DNA of 5,288 bases, from positions 1 to 5,288 of the forward strand of contig JAERSX010000892.1 of NCBI GenBank assembly GCA_016845285.1, given 5' to 3'. Position numbers and translations under genes: made by a program. Shown here in pieces: positions 1-5,288 of this stretch (positions within the stretch are counted from its first letter, which is position 1; each line of letters starts with the position of its first letter). The DNA comes from Deltaproteobacteria bacterium. GTDB taxonomy: Bacteria; Myxococcota_A; UBA796; UBA2385. The notes beneath the pieces are model-generated. The model worked only from the letters and a program-made list of their open reading frames with translations. It was not told the origin of the DNA and searched no databases.

Positions 1-153
1 GGCCTGGAGTGCGTGTGGTGGCGGGGGACCGAACACGAGGCCGTCCTTGCTTCAGGTCCGGTCGATCTGGTGGGACGCCTGGAGCTCAACCGCTGGAAGG
101 GGCGGGAGCGACTGCGGTTCACCGTCGAAGACGGCCGGAAGGCTCAGGGCTGA
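1..153 (+). CDS. recJ: Single-stranded-DNA-specific exonuclease RecJ, C-terminal end (partial)
   Basis: Frame 1 is open from the window edge to a TGA at 151-153 and gives about 50 residues. The end of this peptide (VDLVGRLELNRWKGRERLRF, then TVEDGRKAQG) matches the usual C-terminal pattern of RecJ, 'a/v.RLe.N.w.GrerlQl.veD.r', the last strands of its C-terminal OB-like domain. RecJ is a cytoplasmic 5'-3' ssDNA exonuclease of recombination and mismatch/base-excision repair. Its catalytic DHH and DHHA1 domains would lie upstream of the window and cannot be checked. The tail is short, ending soon after the conserved strand, which is normal for the family. The gene converges on the minus-strand lipoprotein gene and overlaps its last 10 bp. 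The identification rests on a short motif only; another protein with a similar C-terminal OB fold is the alternative. Confidence 0.72.
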   Translation, partial: GLECVWWRGTEHEAVLASGPVDLVGRLELNRWKGRERLRFTVEDGRKAQG

Positions 154-154
154 G
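122..154. other. Two short inverted repeats at the convergent gene junction; possible weak terminator
   Basis: Two perfect 5-bp inverted repeats sit next to each other: CCGTC-GAA-GACGG at 122-134 and CTCAG-GG-CTGAG at 143-154. The second contains the stop codons of both convergent genes. Read on the minus strand, the first forms a small hairpin (triloop TTC) starting about 10 nt after the stop of the last operon gene. Neither is followed by a T-run on either strand, so they do not meet the usual definition of an intrinsic terminator, and the 2-nt loop of the second would have to open to four bases. They may be chance structures in GC-rich coding sequence. Confidence 0.2.
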
Positions 155-1013
155 AAGGAGGCGTGGGCAGCACCGCCGCAGGCTGCTTGGCCATCTCCTT
201 GAGCGTGGTCACCAGGTCCTTCTCCTGGGCATTGCCGGGAGGCGTCAGGTCAAAGGCATCCGGAATGCGGCCGAGCTCGTCCCAGGTGTGGATCTCCAGG
301 GTCGCCCGCCAGCCAATGGTGGGCGCCTCGATGTCGATCTCCTCGGGCATGCGGCTGTTGCCCACCCGCATGAGGTCGTTGTAGGCCACCCGGAGCACCT
401 CGGTGCCGTCGTCTTCTTCGCCCATCTGGAGCAGGCTGACACGGCGCAGGAGCTCGTGCTGTGGGTCGACCGCAGCACGGACCCGGAGCCCCTCGGCGGC
501 CTGGAAGACCACGCGTACCGCGCCGTCCGGATCGGCCCCGAGGTCGACGATGGGAGCACCGTCGAGGGGCAGCGTCCCGGTCAAGAGCGAGATCAGGTCG
601 GTGATGGCGACCGTGCCTCCAGTGAGCTCACGCAGCACGGCCACAGCGTCATCGCCGCGGAAGAAGGTGGCATCGCGCTGGGACCAGCAGTGGAGGGCCT
701 TGCCGTCCGAGGCAAGGATGAACAGCGGCGTGCCCACAGGCCCGTTGACCTCGATGCGGAGCTTGTCCGGGTCGAGCAGGATCATCGCCCCGCTGGTGGT
801 GCCGCTGAAGTCAGGGCCCTGCACCTTGATGGCGAAGCGAGCCTGGAGCGCGAAGGGCACGGAGTGTTCCCGCACACGCTCCACCAGGGCGCGGGCTTCC
901 TCCTCACCTTCCTGGAAGCGACCCAGCCTACGACGGCGGCAACCCGCCAGCACCAGGCTAGAGACCAGCACGAGGGCCTGTCGGCGGCTGAGTCCGGGGG
1001 CGAGGGTCGTCAG
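144..1013 (-). CDS. Putative outer-membrane lipoprotein, LolA/LolB/DUF4292-like
   Basis: Last gene of the operon; stop TGA at 146-144. With the proposed start it encodes 289 residues. The N-terminus is a lipoprotein signal peptide: a twin arginine (SRRQALVL, residues 9-16), a hydrophobic core and the lipobox LAGC with Cys25 as the lipidated residue. Position +2 is Arg, so no inner-membrane retention Asp is present. After a charged linker (30-50), the pattern resembles LolB/DUF4292 proteins: 'F.l.arf.ikvqG', then a 'GAMILLDPDKLRIEVNGPVG' stretch (75-94), then 'PLFILASDGK' (96-105) and a TGTLP segment near 145-149. This family has a LolA/B half-barrel fold that binds lipid or lipoprotein acyl chains in the periplasm. 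Start: the only ATG/GTG/TTG start upstream in frame is TTG at 1169. It would put about 52 Arg/Pro-rich residues before the signal peptide and overlap the TPR gene by 160 bp. CTG at 1013-1011, overlapping that gene's TGA as CTGA, fits far better, but it is a rare start codon and lacks a strong ribosome binding site. Family assignment is at fold level only. Confidence 0.72.
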   Translation of the reverse strand: MTTLAPGLSRRQALVLVSSLVLAGCRRRRLGRFQEGEEEARALVERVREHSVPFALQARFAIKVQGPDFSGTTSGAMILLDPDKLRIEVNGPVGTPLFILASDGKALHCWSQRDATFFRGDDAVAVLRELTGGTVAITDLISLLTGTLPLDGAPIVDLGADPDGAVRVVFQAAEGLRVRAAVDPQHELLRRVSLLQMGEEDDGTEVLRVAYNDLMRVGNSRMPEEIDIEAPTIGWRATLEIHTWDELGRIPDAFDLTPPGNAQEKDLVTTLKEMAKQPAAVLPTPPSQP

Positions 1014-2389
1014 AGTGGGTCTCGCGAGGCCGCCGTCCGGGCCTCCCCGAGGCGCTGACGGAGCTGAGGGTCGTTTGGGTGCAACCTGCTTGCATCCTCT
1101 AGAAGGACCAGGGCGTCTCGGACCTTCCCCTGCTGGAGCAGCACGCGGGCGGCGATGTCCAAGACCCAAGGATCGATGGGATGCCCCTCGAGGGCCGCCT
1201 GGACATAACGCCCTGCGTCACGGCGTCGCACCTGGTCCTGTGAAGAGACCGATGCAAGCGACTCCTCCACCAGCACGAGCTGAGCCCAGAGATCTCCCGG
1301 CGTGTCTGCCAGGCGGTCCCGGGCGGCCTGAGCGGCAGCGGTCAGGCCGTCGGTCTCGATGCGAGCGCGCCAGGCCTGGCCAGCGGAGACGACGGGGGCC
1401 GCGGCGGGCCACGAGGCGAGCTCGGAGAGGCGGGGATGGCGCGGATCCCGCTGGCGCAGCTCGGCGAGAAGGGCATCCGCTCGTTCGACTTCGCCCAGCT
1501 CACGATGGAGCACGATGCGCCGCTCGAGGTCGTCCGACGACGAGCCACCGGTCAGTCGGGAGATGCGCTCGAGGGACCGAAGCTCGCCCGGCCGATCCCC
1601 CAGCTCCTGGCACCACCGGGTCAGCAGACGCGGCGCCAGCTCTCGTCCGGGTGAGGCCGCCACCGCACGCCGCAGGGCCTCACGGGTGGACCAGCGGCGG
1701 TTCAGGGAACGACCAAGAGCCACGAACAGCTCGAGGGCGCCAGGGTCGGCTGGATGACGGCCGAGATGTCGCTGGAGATCGCTGAAGGCGGCCTCGGAGC
1801 GACCCAAGGCGTGGGCCCTGCGACCGCGCTCAGCCAGGGCATGGTCCTGCTGAGGGGCGGGGTCAGGCCAGGCATCGAGCAGGGCCTCGGCGCGCCTCCT
1901 CTCTTCATCGCCCCCGAGATCGAGGAGCACGTCGATGCCACCTGCCCGGGAACGCCATCCACCACCGGTCTCGGCGGCGCGCTCGTAGTAGCTGGCGGCG
2001 CCCACCTGATCGCCCGAGAAGCGCACGACCCGGGCCAGATCGAGCCAGCAAGACCCACAGTCGGGGTCGCGGCGGGTGGCCTCCTCGAGATGCTCTCGCG
2101 CCAGGTCGAGCTCACCGCGCTCCAGGAAGGCCCGTCCCAGGCGGCGACGCAGCCAGGCGCTTCCAGGGTCGAGGAGGACCGCCTCACCCAGGGCGGCAAC
2201 GGCGAGGCGATGGTCACCCCGTGCCAGCGCCAGCTCACCGCGGAGGGCCGCTGCCCGGCTCTGGGACGACGCACCGACATCCTCGGTCTGATGGCGCACA
2301 AGCCCCGGGGGTGGAGCCACGCGGACCGTCCGCGGACCGCACGCCACGAGCATCGCGAGCCCCGCCGCACAGGCGGCCCTCACCGACAC
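1010..2389 (-). CDS. Tetratricopeptide-repeat (TPR) lipoprotein
   Basis: Encodes 459 residues from a GTG at 2389 that directly follows the TGA of the permease gene. A second GTG lies two codons further in, at 2383. A short signal peptide ends in the lipobox LVAC (14-17), so Cys17 is the probable lipidation site; a proline-rich linker (20-30) follows. The rest is alpha-helical with TPR periodicity. The clearest units are about 43-76, 77-110 (with the canonical 'LGRAFLERGELDLAREHLEEA' spacing of G/A/F/A positions) and 111-144. Weaker units lie near 182-215, 284-317 and 406-439, and an Arg/Ala-rich stretch between them is degenerate. A CGSC pair occurs at 111-114, at the start of a repeat. TPR lipoproteins act as scaffolds at the inner face of the outer membrane or in the periplasm, for example BamD- or NlpI-like. 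No specific homologue is recognised and the partner is unknown. Zero spacing to the gene before it and overlap with the gene after it argue for co-translation and a role with the envelope proteins next door. Confidence 0.85.
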   Translation of the reverse strand: MSVRAACAAGLAMLVACGPRTVRVAPPPGLVRHQTEDVGASSQSRAAALRGELALARGDHRLAVAALGEAVLLDPGSAWLRRRLGRAFLERGELDLAREHLEEATRRDPDCGSCWLDLARVVRFSGDQVGAASYYERAAETGGGWRSRAGGIDVLLDLGGDEERRRAEALLDAWPDPAPQQDHALAERGRRAHALGRSEAAFSDLQRHLGRHPADPGALELFVALGRSLNRRWSTREALRRAVAASPGRELAPRLLTRWCQELGDRPGELRSLERISRLTGGSSSDDLERRIVLHRELGEVERADALLAELRQRDPRHPRLSELASWPAAAPVVSAGQAWRARIETDGLTAAAQAARDRLADTPGDLWAQLVLVEESLASVSSQDQVRRRDAGRYVQAALEGHPIDPWVLDIAARVLLQQGKVRDALVLLEDASRLHPNDPQLRQRLGEARTAASRDPL

Positions 2390-4096
2390 TCAGCCATTGG
2401 GCAGCTCACGCTCCCAGAGCACCCGGGCCCCGTGGTTCACAGGCAAGACGGTCGCCGCCAGGCACACCACGGCGACGAGGACGAGCGGCCCACAGACACC
2501 GAGCCACTCCACACCGGAGATGGCCTGCTCCCGCACCTGGGATCGCAGCACCAGGTAGGTGGGTATGGCCTCGAGGGCCACGACCAGGAAGACCAGCGAG
2601 CTGGCAGCCACCATGAAGACCAAGCCGGCCGGGCCCTGGGCCACCCGAGCAGCGTTGTCGGCCTTGAAGTCTGCGAAGCGGGCGCCCAGGCCCACCGCGA
2701 TGCCCGAGATTCCGAAGCCGAGGCAGACGGCTGTTCCCGCAGCCATGGCGATGATGAAGGGACCGGCGCCCAAGATGGCGGTGCTGGAGACGGCGAGCAC
2801 CAGCCCCGTCCCGATCATGAGGCCGATGCTCGGCCACACCTTGGCCCAGAGAAACTGACGAGCCTCGATGGGGCCCGTGCGGATCACCCAGAAGGCCCTG
2901 CCCTCGTTGGAGACGGCCGTGAACTGGAAGCGGGCCGACACCGCCGCCATCACGAAGCCCACCAACACCAGCACCATGTAGGCCAGGCCATTGCGCCAGC
3001 TCGTCATCCAGGGCCCGCGGACCACGTCGACCGGGAAGGCGGCCACGCTCGCCAGCACGATGGCCACGATGGCCCCCACCAGAAAGACCTGCGTCCACTG
3101 GGAGGGGTCGCGGAAGAAGACCTTGACGTCCTTGATGACGATCTCGCGCGCCACGGGCGACAGCGGCCGCGTCCAGATCTCCAGGACGCGATCGAGCCAG
3201 CCTGCTCGTGCAAGGCGGGCCACGCGGGCTTCCTGGGCCTTCGCCCGGCCCTCGTCGTAGACCGCACTCGTGATCCAGCGGGCGATGCCCGTCGCCGCGA
3301 TGGCCCCGGCCACCAGCAGCCCCACCTGGTCCCAGGGCATCGGCCGCTCCATGAGAGCGGCGATGAGGACCTCAGAGGCCCAGCGTGGGGGCGCCAGCAA
3401 GGGAACGGGTGAGTCGACCGCGGCCACATAGGCAGCCACGCTCTCGAAGCTCTCGGCATCGAGCAAGCGCTCCGGGCGGATCAGCCGGAGCATCACGAAG
3501 GCCACCCCCAGGGTGAGGATGCCGGCCAGGACCACCGCCTCGCGCAGGCGCCGCGCCGGGAACACCCGCACGAGGATGCTGGCCGTGGCCACGCCCACGG
3601 CTGCGGCCATGAGCACGAAGGCAGGCACGGTCACCAGCGCCATCAGCACGTAGGTCCAGCCAGCCTCGTAGGCCACGCCATAGGCCACGAAGATGGGCAA
3701 CCCGAAGAGCGCCATCATCCAGCTCGACTGCCCCAGAGTATCGAGCAGACGGGAGAAGTGGAACGTCTCCCGACGCACCGGGAGCGAGAGGACGAGCTCC
3801 AGATCATCCGAGATGTAGAACGTGCTGAGCGCCGTCACCACGTTGCTGAAGCAGAGCAGACCAAACAGCGAGAGCAGGGTCAACTCGAGGAGCTTGCGGG
3901 TGATGATCGGCCCGAAGACCTCGACCTCGTGGAAGGTCGTCACCAACCAGCCCATCATGCCGAAGAGCCCGATCCAGAAGACGAGGCCCATGGTCGCGAA
4001 GACGGCCAGCGTGACGCGCTCGCCCCGACTCGCGCGGAGCCATCGGTTCTGCGCCCCTCGGAATCGGGGCCACATCAGGGCGCGGAGGTGGGCCAA
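2390..4096 (-). CDS. Putative ABC exporter, integral membrane (permease) subunit
   Basis: Encodes 568 residues with about 12 predicted membrane segments, roughly at 29-55, 71-93, 124-144, 147-172, 187-205, 255-278, 335-357, 368-388, 423-441, 444-471, 489-515 and 531-553. A large charged cytoplasmic loop lies around 280-334. Sequence landmarks are DDLELVLSLPV (98-108 region), KDVKVFFRDPSQWTQ (322-336) and SNEGRAFWVIRTGPI (396-410). These fit the 'putative ABC exporter' permease group (PF16949-type, recalled from family knowledge), in which 'LlsLPV', 'KD...RDp.qw' and 'NEgr.fW.lr..Pi' recur. The protein has no Walker A or signature motif, so it needs a separate ATPase, and none is in the window. 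It is not MlaE: it is about twice as long and has a different pattern. The start is TTG at 4096, immediately after the TAA of the MCE gene, with GGGAG 12 nt upstream inside that gene. ATG at 4075 (residue 8) is the alternative but has no purine-rich site before it. The substrate is unknown. Confidence 0.82.
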   Translation of the reverse strand: MAHLRALMWPRFRGAQNRWLRASRGERVTLAVFATMGLVFWIGLFGMMGWLVTTFHEVEVFGPIITRKLLELTLLSLFGLLCFSNVVTALSTFYISDDLELVLSLPVRRETFHFSRLLDTLGQSSWMMALFGLPIFVAYGVAYEAGWTYVLMALVTVPAFVLMAAAVGVATASILVRVFPARRLREAVVLAGILTLGVAFVMLRLIRPERLLDAESFESVAAYVAAVDSPVPLLAPPRWASEVLIAALMERPMPWDQVGLLVAGAIAATGIARWITSAVYDEGRAKAQEARVARLARAGWLDRVLEIWTRPLSPVAREIVIKDVKVFFRDPSQWTQVFLVGAIVAIVLASVAAFPVDVVRGPWMTSWRNGLAYMVLVLVGFVMAAVSARFQFTAVSNEGRAFWVIRTGPIEARQFLWAKVWPSIGLMIGTGLVLAVSSTAILGAGPFIIAMAAGTAVCLGFGISGIAVGLGARFADFKADNAARVAQGPAGLVFMVAASSLVFLVVALEAIPTYLVLRSQVREQAISGVEWLGVCGPLVLVAVVCLAATVLPVNHGARVLWERELPNG

Positions 4097-5188
4097 TTAG
4101 TCTGCCGGCTCCCAGGGGCCCGCGTTGGCAGCCTCACCCTTCTTGACGGTCTTTCGGATGTACGCGCGCAACAGCTTGTTGCGCTGGGCACCACCCACCA
4201 GAGCCCGTAGATCCTCGTACAGCGCCGGGTCGCGGGCCAGCAGCCCCAGGGTGCCATCCCCGCTCTCGATGGCCTCCGACGTAGCCCGGAGGGCATCGGC
4301 GGTGGCGGCAAGATCGTCGATGAGTTGGGCCTTCTCAGGATCGTATATGACCGAGTGGAGGAGCGACTCCTCGTTCTTGAGGTCGGTCGTGAGCTCGTGC
4401 AGGGCGCTCGCCAGGAGGCTCAGCTCCTCGGCCAAGGCGGCACCGTCGTCGCCGTAGATGAGCTCGTTGGCCAGGCCGTCGCCCGTTCGGACCTCTTCGG
4501 CCACATCGCGGAGGCTGCCGCTCATGGACTCCAGGTTGGTCAGGGTGCGGTCGACCTTGCCCGTCATCTCGTCGTCGTAGACCAGGGCGTTGACGAGGCC
4601 ATCACCCTCCTTGGCCTCGCGGAGCAACTCTTCGAGGTGATCGAAGCTCGTGGCCAGGCTGGCCTGTGCGGCATCCTCGTCGCGGCCCAGCATGAGGTCC
4701 ACCTTGTGGCCGATGCTGCTGGTGCTGTTGAGGATGTCGGTGACGCGGGTCTGGTACGCCAGGAAGTCGATGGCGGCTCGGGTGCGGATCCAGTCGCCAT
4801 CTTCCAGGATGGGCTCGTCCTTGCTGCCCATGCTGATGGCGACCTTCTTGTCTCCGAGCACGCCGACCGTGTCGATGCGCGCCTCGGAGTCTCGCCGGAT
4901 GCGCTCCTGGTAGCGGCTCATGAGCTTCATCTGGACGAAGATCTCCTTCACACCAAGATCGTCGCTGACCTGGATGGAGCTCACCTCGCCCACCTGGATC
5001 CCCGCAAGCTCGACCACCGAGCCCTCCTTGAGTCCAGCGACGTCCTGCCACGAGCCGTTGAGGGTGTAGCGGTCCTCCAGGAGGTCGCTGGAGCCACCCA
5101 AGACGAAGAGGGTGACCGCCATCGCCAAGGTGAGGAAGGTCACGAACAGACCCACACGGATCTCACGCCGCCCCGCGCCACCGCTCAT
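4097..5188 (-). CDS. MCE-domain (MlaD family) membrane-anchored protein
   Basis: Encodes 363 residues from ATG at 5188; stop TAA at 4099-4097. A single N-terminal membrane anchor (about 11-31) follows a short Arg-containing cytoplasmic stretch. The MCE domain spans about 38-120, with the typical 'V.GL..GS.V.laGi.VG.V..I' strand pair (G52 to I72) and the 'V.VLGDKKVAIS' strands (108-119). A helical tail follows, containing four imperfect repeats built on GDGL (195, 236, 273, 310). MCE proteins form hexameric rings in the periplasm that bind phospholipids and pass them between membranes, normally with an MlaE permease and MlaF ATPase. Here neither partner follows: the next gene encodes a different, larger permease. 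The protein is longer than E. coli MlaD (about 180 residues) because of the tail. It is the first gene of the visible operon, but genes further upstream could belong to it. A GGGGCGG stretch just before the ATG is a weak ribosome binding site. Confidence 0.9.
   Translation of the reverse strand: MSGGAGRREIRVGLFVTFLTLAMAVTLFVLGGSSDLLEDRYTLNGSWQDVAGLKEGSVVELAGIQVGEVSSIQVSDDLGVKEIFVQMKLMSRYQERIRRDSEARIDTVGVLGDKKVAISMGSKDEPILEDGDWIRTRAAIDFLAYQTRVTDILNSTSSIGHKVDLMLGRDEDAAQASLATSFDHLEELLREAKEGDGLVNALVYDDEMTGKVDRTLTNLESMSGSLRDVAEEVRTGDGLANELIYGDDGAALAEELSLLASALHELTTDLKNEESLLHSVIYDPEKAQLIDDLAATADALRATSEAIESGDGTLGLLARDPALYEDLRALVGGAQRNKLLRAYIRKTVKKGEAANAGPWEPAD
4199..4624 (-). repeat. Four imperfect ~37-41-residue repeats in the C-terminal helical tail of the MCE protein
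   Basis: Within residues 189-330, a block of the form (E/T/S)GDGLxxxLxYDxxx plus a heptad-like Leu-rich helix recurs. The cores are EGDGLVNALVYDD (194-206), TGDGLANELIYGDD (235-248), the diverged NEESLLHSVIYDP (272-284) and SGDGTLGLLARDP (309-321). They are spaced 41, 37 and 37 residues apart. Each probably forms a short turn (GDG), a short helix ending in Tyr/Arg-Asp, and then a long amphipathic helix. Similar 'G.GtlG.Ll.Dp.ly' units are known from the tails of many MCE/MlaD proteins, so the unit itself is not new. In ring-forming MCE proteins such helices can line or extend a central tunnel. Confidence 0.75.
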
Positions 5189-5288
5189 GGATGGCCGCCC
5201 CGGTCGAGGGTCAAGTCCTGTCTACGGCACATCGGCCGGCTCCCGGAGGCATGCGGGTGCGACTATACAGCGGCACAGCGGGTCACCG
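5189..5288 (-). promoter_or_regulatory. Leader region of the operon with a possible sigma-70-type -10 box
   Basis: These 100 bases upstream of the MCE gene contain no callable gene. On the minus strand TATAGT at 5267-5262 resembles a -10 hexamer, about 75-80 nt upstream of the ATG. A matching -35 at the usual 17-bp spacing would fall across the window edge, so it cannot be judged; GTGACC at 5286-5281 is too close. The -10 candidate abuts a tandem 8-bp repeat, ACAGCGGC/ACAGCGGG on the + strand at 5267-5282. A TTGACC at about 5213-5208 has no -10 partner downstream. A preceding operon gene could also end in this interval, because all three minus-strand frames reach a stop within it (5283, 5263, 5222). 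Confidence 0.25.

Noticed and set aside
9..1058. 349-codon + strand open frame across the recJ end and the lipoprotein gene
   Set aside because: It is out of frame with the RecJ-like peptide, low-complexity Arg/Gly-rich, and antisense to a gene with a clear signal peptide and lipobox.
1014..1169. N-terminal extension of the lipoprotein gene to TTG 1169
   Set aside because: It adds about 52 Arg/Pro-rich residues before a classic signal peptide and overlaps the TPR gene by 160 bp.
403..1785. 460-codon + strand open frame
   Set aside because: Arg/Pro/Ser-rich translation with no recognisable domain, antisense to the lipoprotein and TPR genes.
1754..3412. 552-codon open frame on the + strand, opposite the permease and TPR genes
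   Set aside because: Its product is rich in His, Arg, Gly, Asp and Gln with no hydrophobic pattern. It lies antisense to a convincing membrane protein, so it is a GC-driven shadow frame.
5222..5287. Possible C-terminal tail of an upstream minus-strand gene ending at TAG 5222
   Set aside because: The 21-residue translation shows no recognisable family ending. It cannot be told apart from noncoding leader.
5191..5288. Possible start of a divergent + strand gene (ATG 5191 or ATG 5251, open to the window edge)
   Set aside because: Only about 12-32 codons are visible. GGAGG sits one base before ATG 5251, which is too close for a normal site, and the peptide is not recognisable. It cannot be supported without more sequence.
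1..5288. CRISPR arrays, tRNA/rRNA genes, insertion sequences, phage or defence genes
   Set aside because: No regularly spaced repeats, no tRNA-like cloverleaf or rRNA-like segments, no transposase or terminal inverted repeats, and no composition shift were seen on either strand.

Overview
The window is uniformly GC-rich and almost fully coding. It looks like the chromosome of a diderm (two-membrane) bacterium. The MCE/MlaD-type protein with C-terminal 'GDG' repeats, the large non-Mla ABC permease, the lipoprotein-rich operon and the composition together suggest Myxococcota or another deltaproteobacterial-type lineage. That placement is an inference from style; no marker gene in the window proves it.

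Layout: the left edge (1-153, + strand) holds the last ~50 codons of a gene that reads as recJ. Everything else lies on the minus strand as one tightly packed operon, transcribed from right to left. The order is an MCE-domain (MlaD-like) membrane-anchored protein (5188-4097), a ~12-TM putative ABC exporter permease (4096-2390), a TPR lipoprotein (2389-1010) and a LolA/LolB/DUF4292-like lipoprotein (about 1013-144). The right-hand 100 bases (5189-5288) hold the operon leader, with a possible promoter, and no gene that can be called.

The operon is extremely compact. The first two junctions have zero spacing: stop TAA is followed directly by start TTG, and stop TGA directly by start GTG. The third junction appears to be a CTGA overlap using a rare CTG start. 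The last gene converges on recJ, and the two reading frames overlap by 10 bp with both stop codons inside a short inverted repeat.

Working hypothesis (inference): the four genes encode a cell-envelope lipid or lipoprotein handling module. It would comprise an inner-membrane-anchored MCE ring protein, an inner-membrane ABC-type permease, a TPR scaffold lipoprotein and a lipoprotein with a probable lipid-binding LolA/B-type fold. No ATPase and no MlaE-type permease are encoded in the window, so the energy source would have to come from elsewhere. The individual families are known. The less usual point is this particular pairing and order, and nothing here amounts to a clearly new system.
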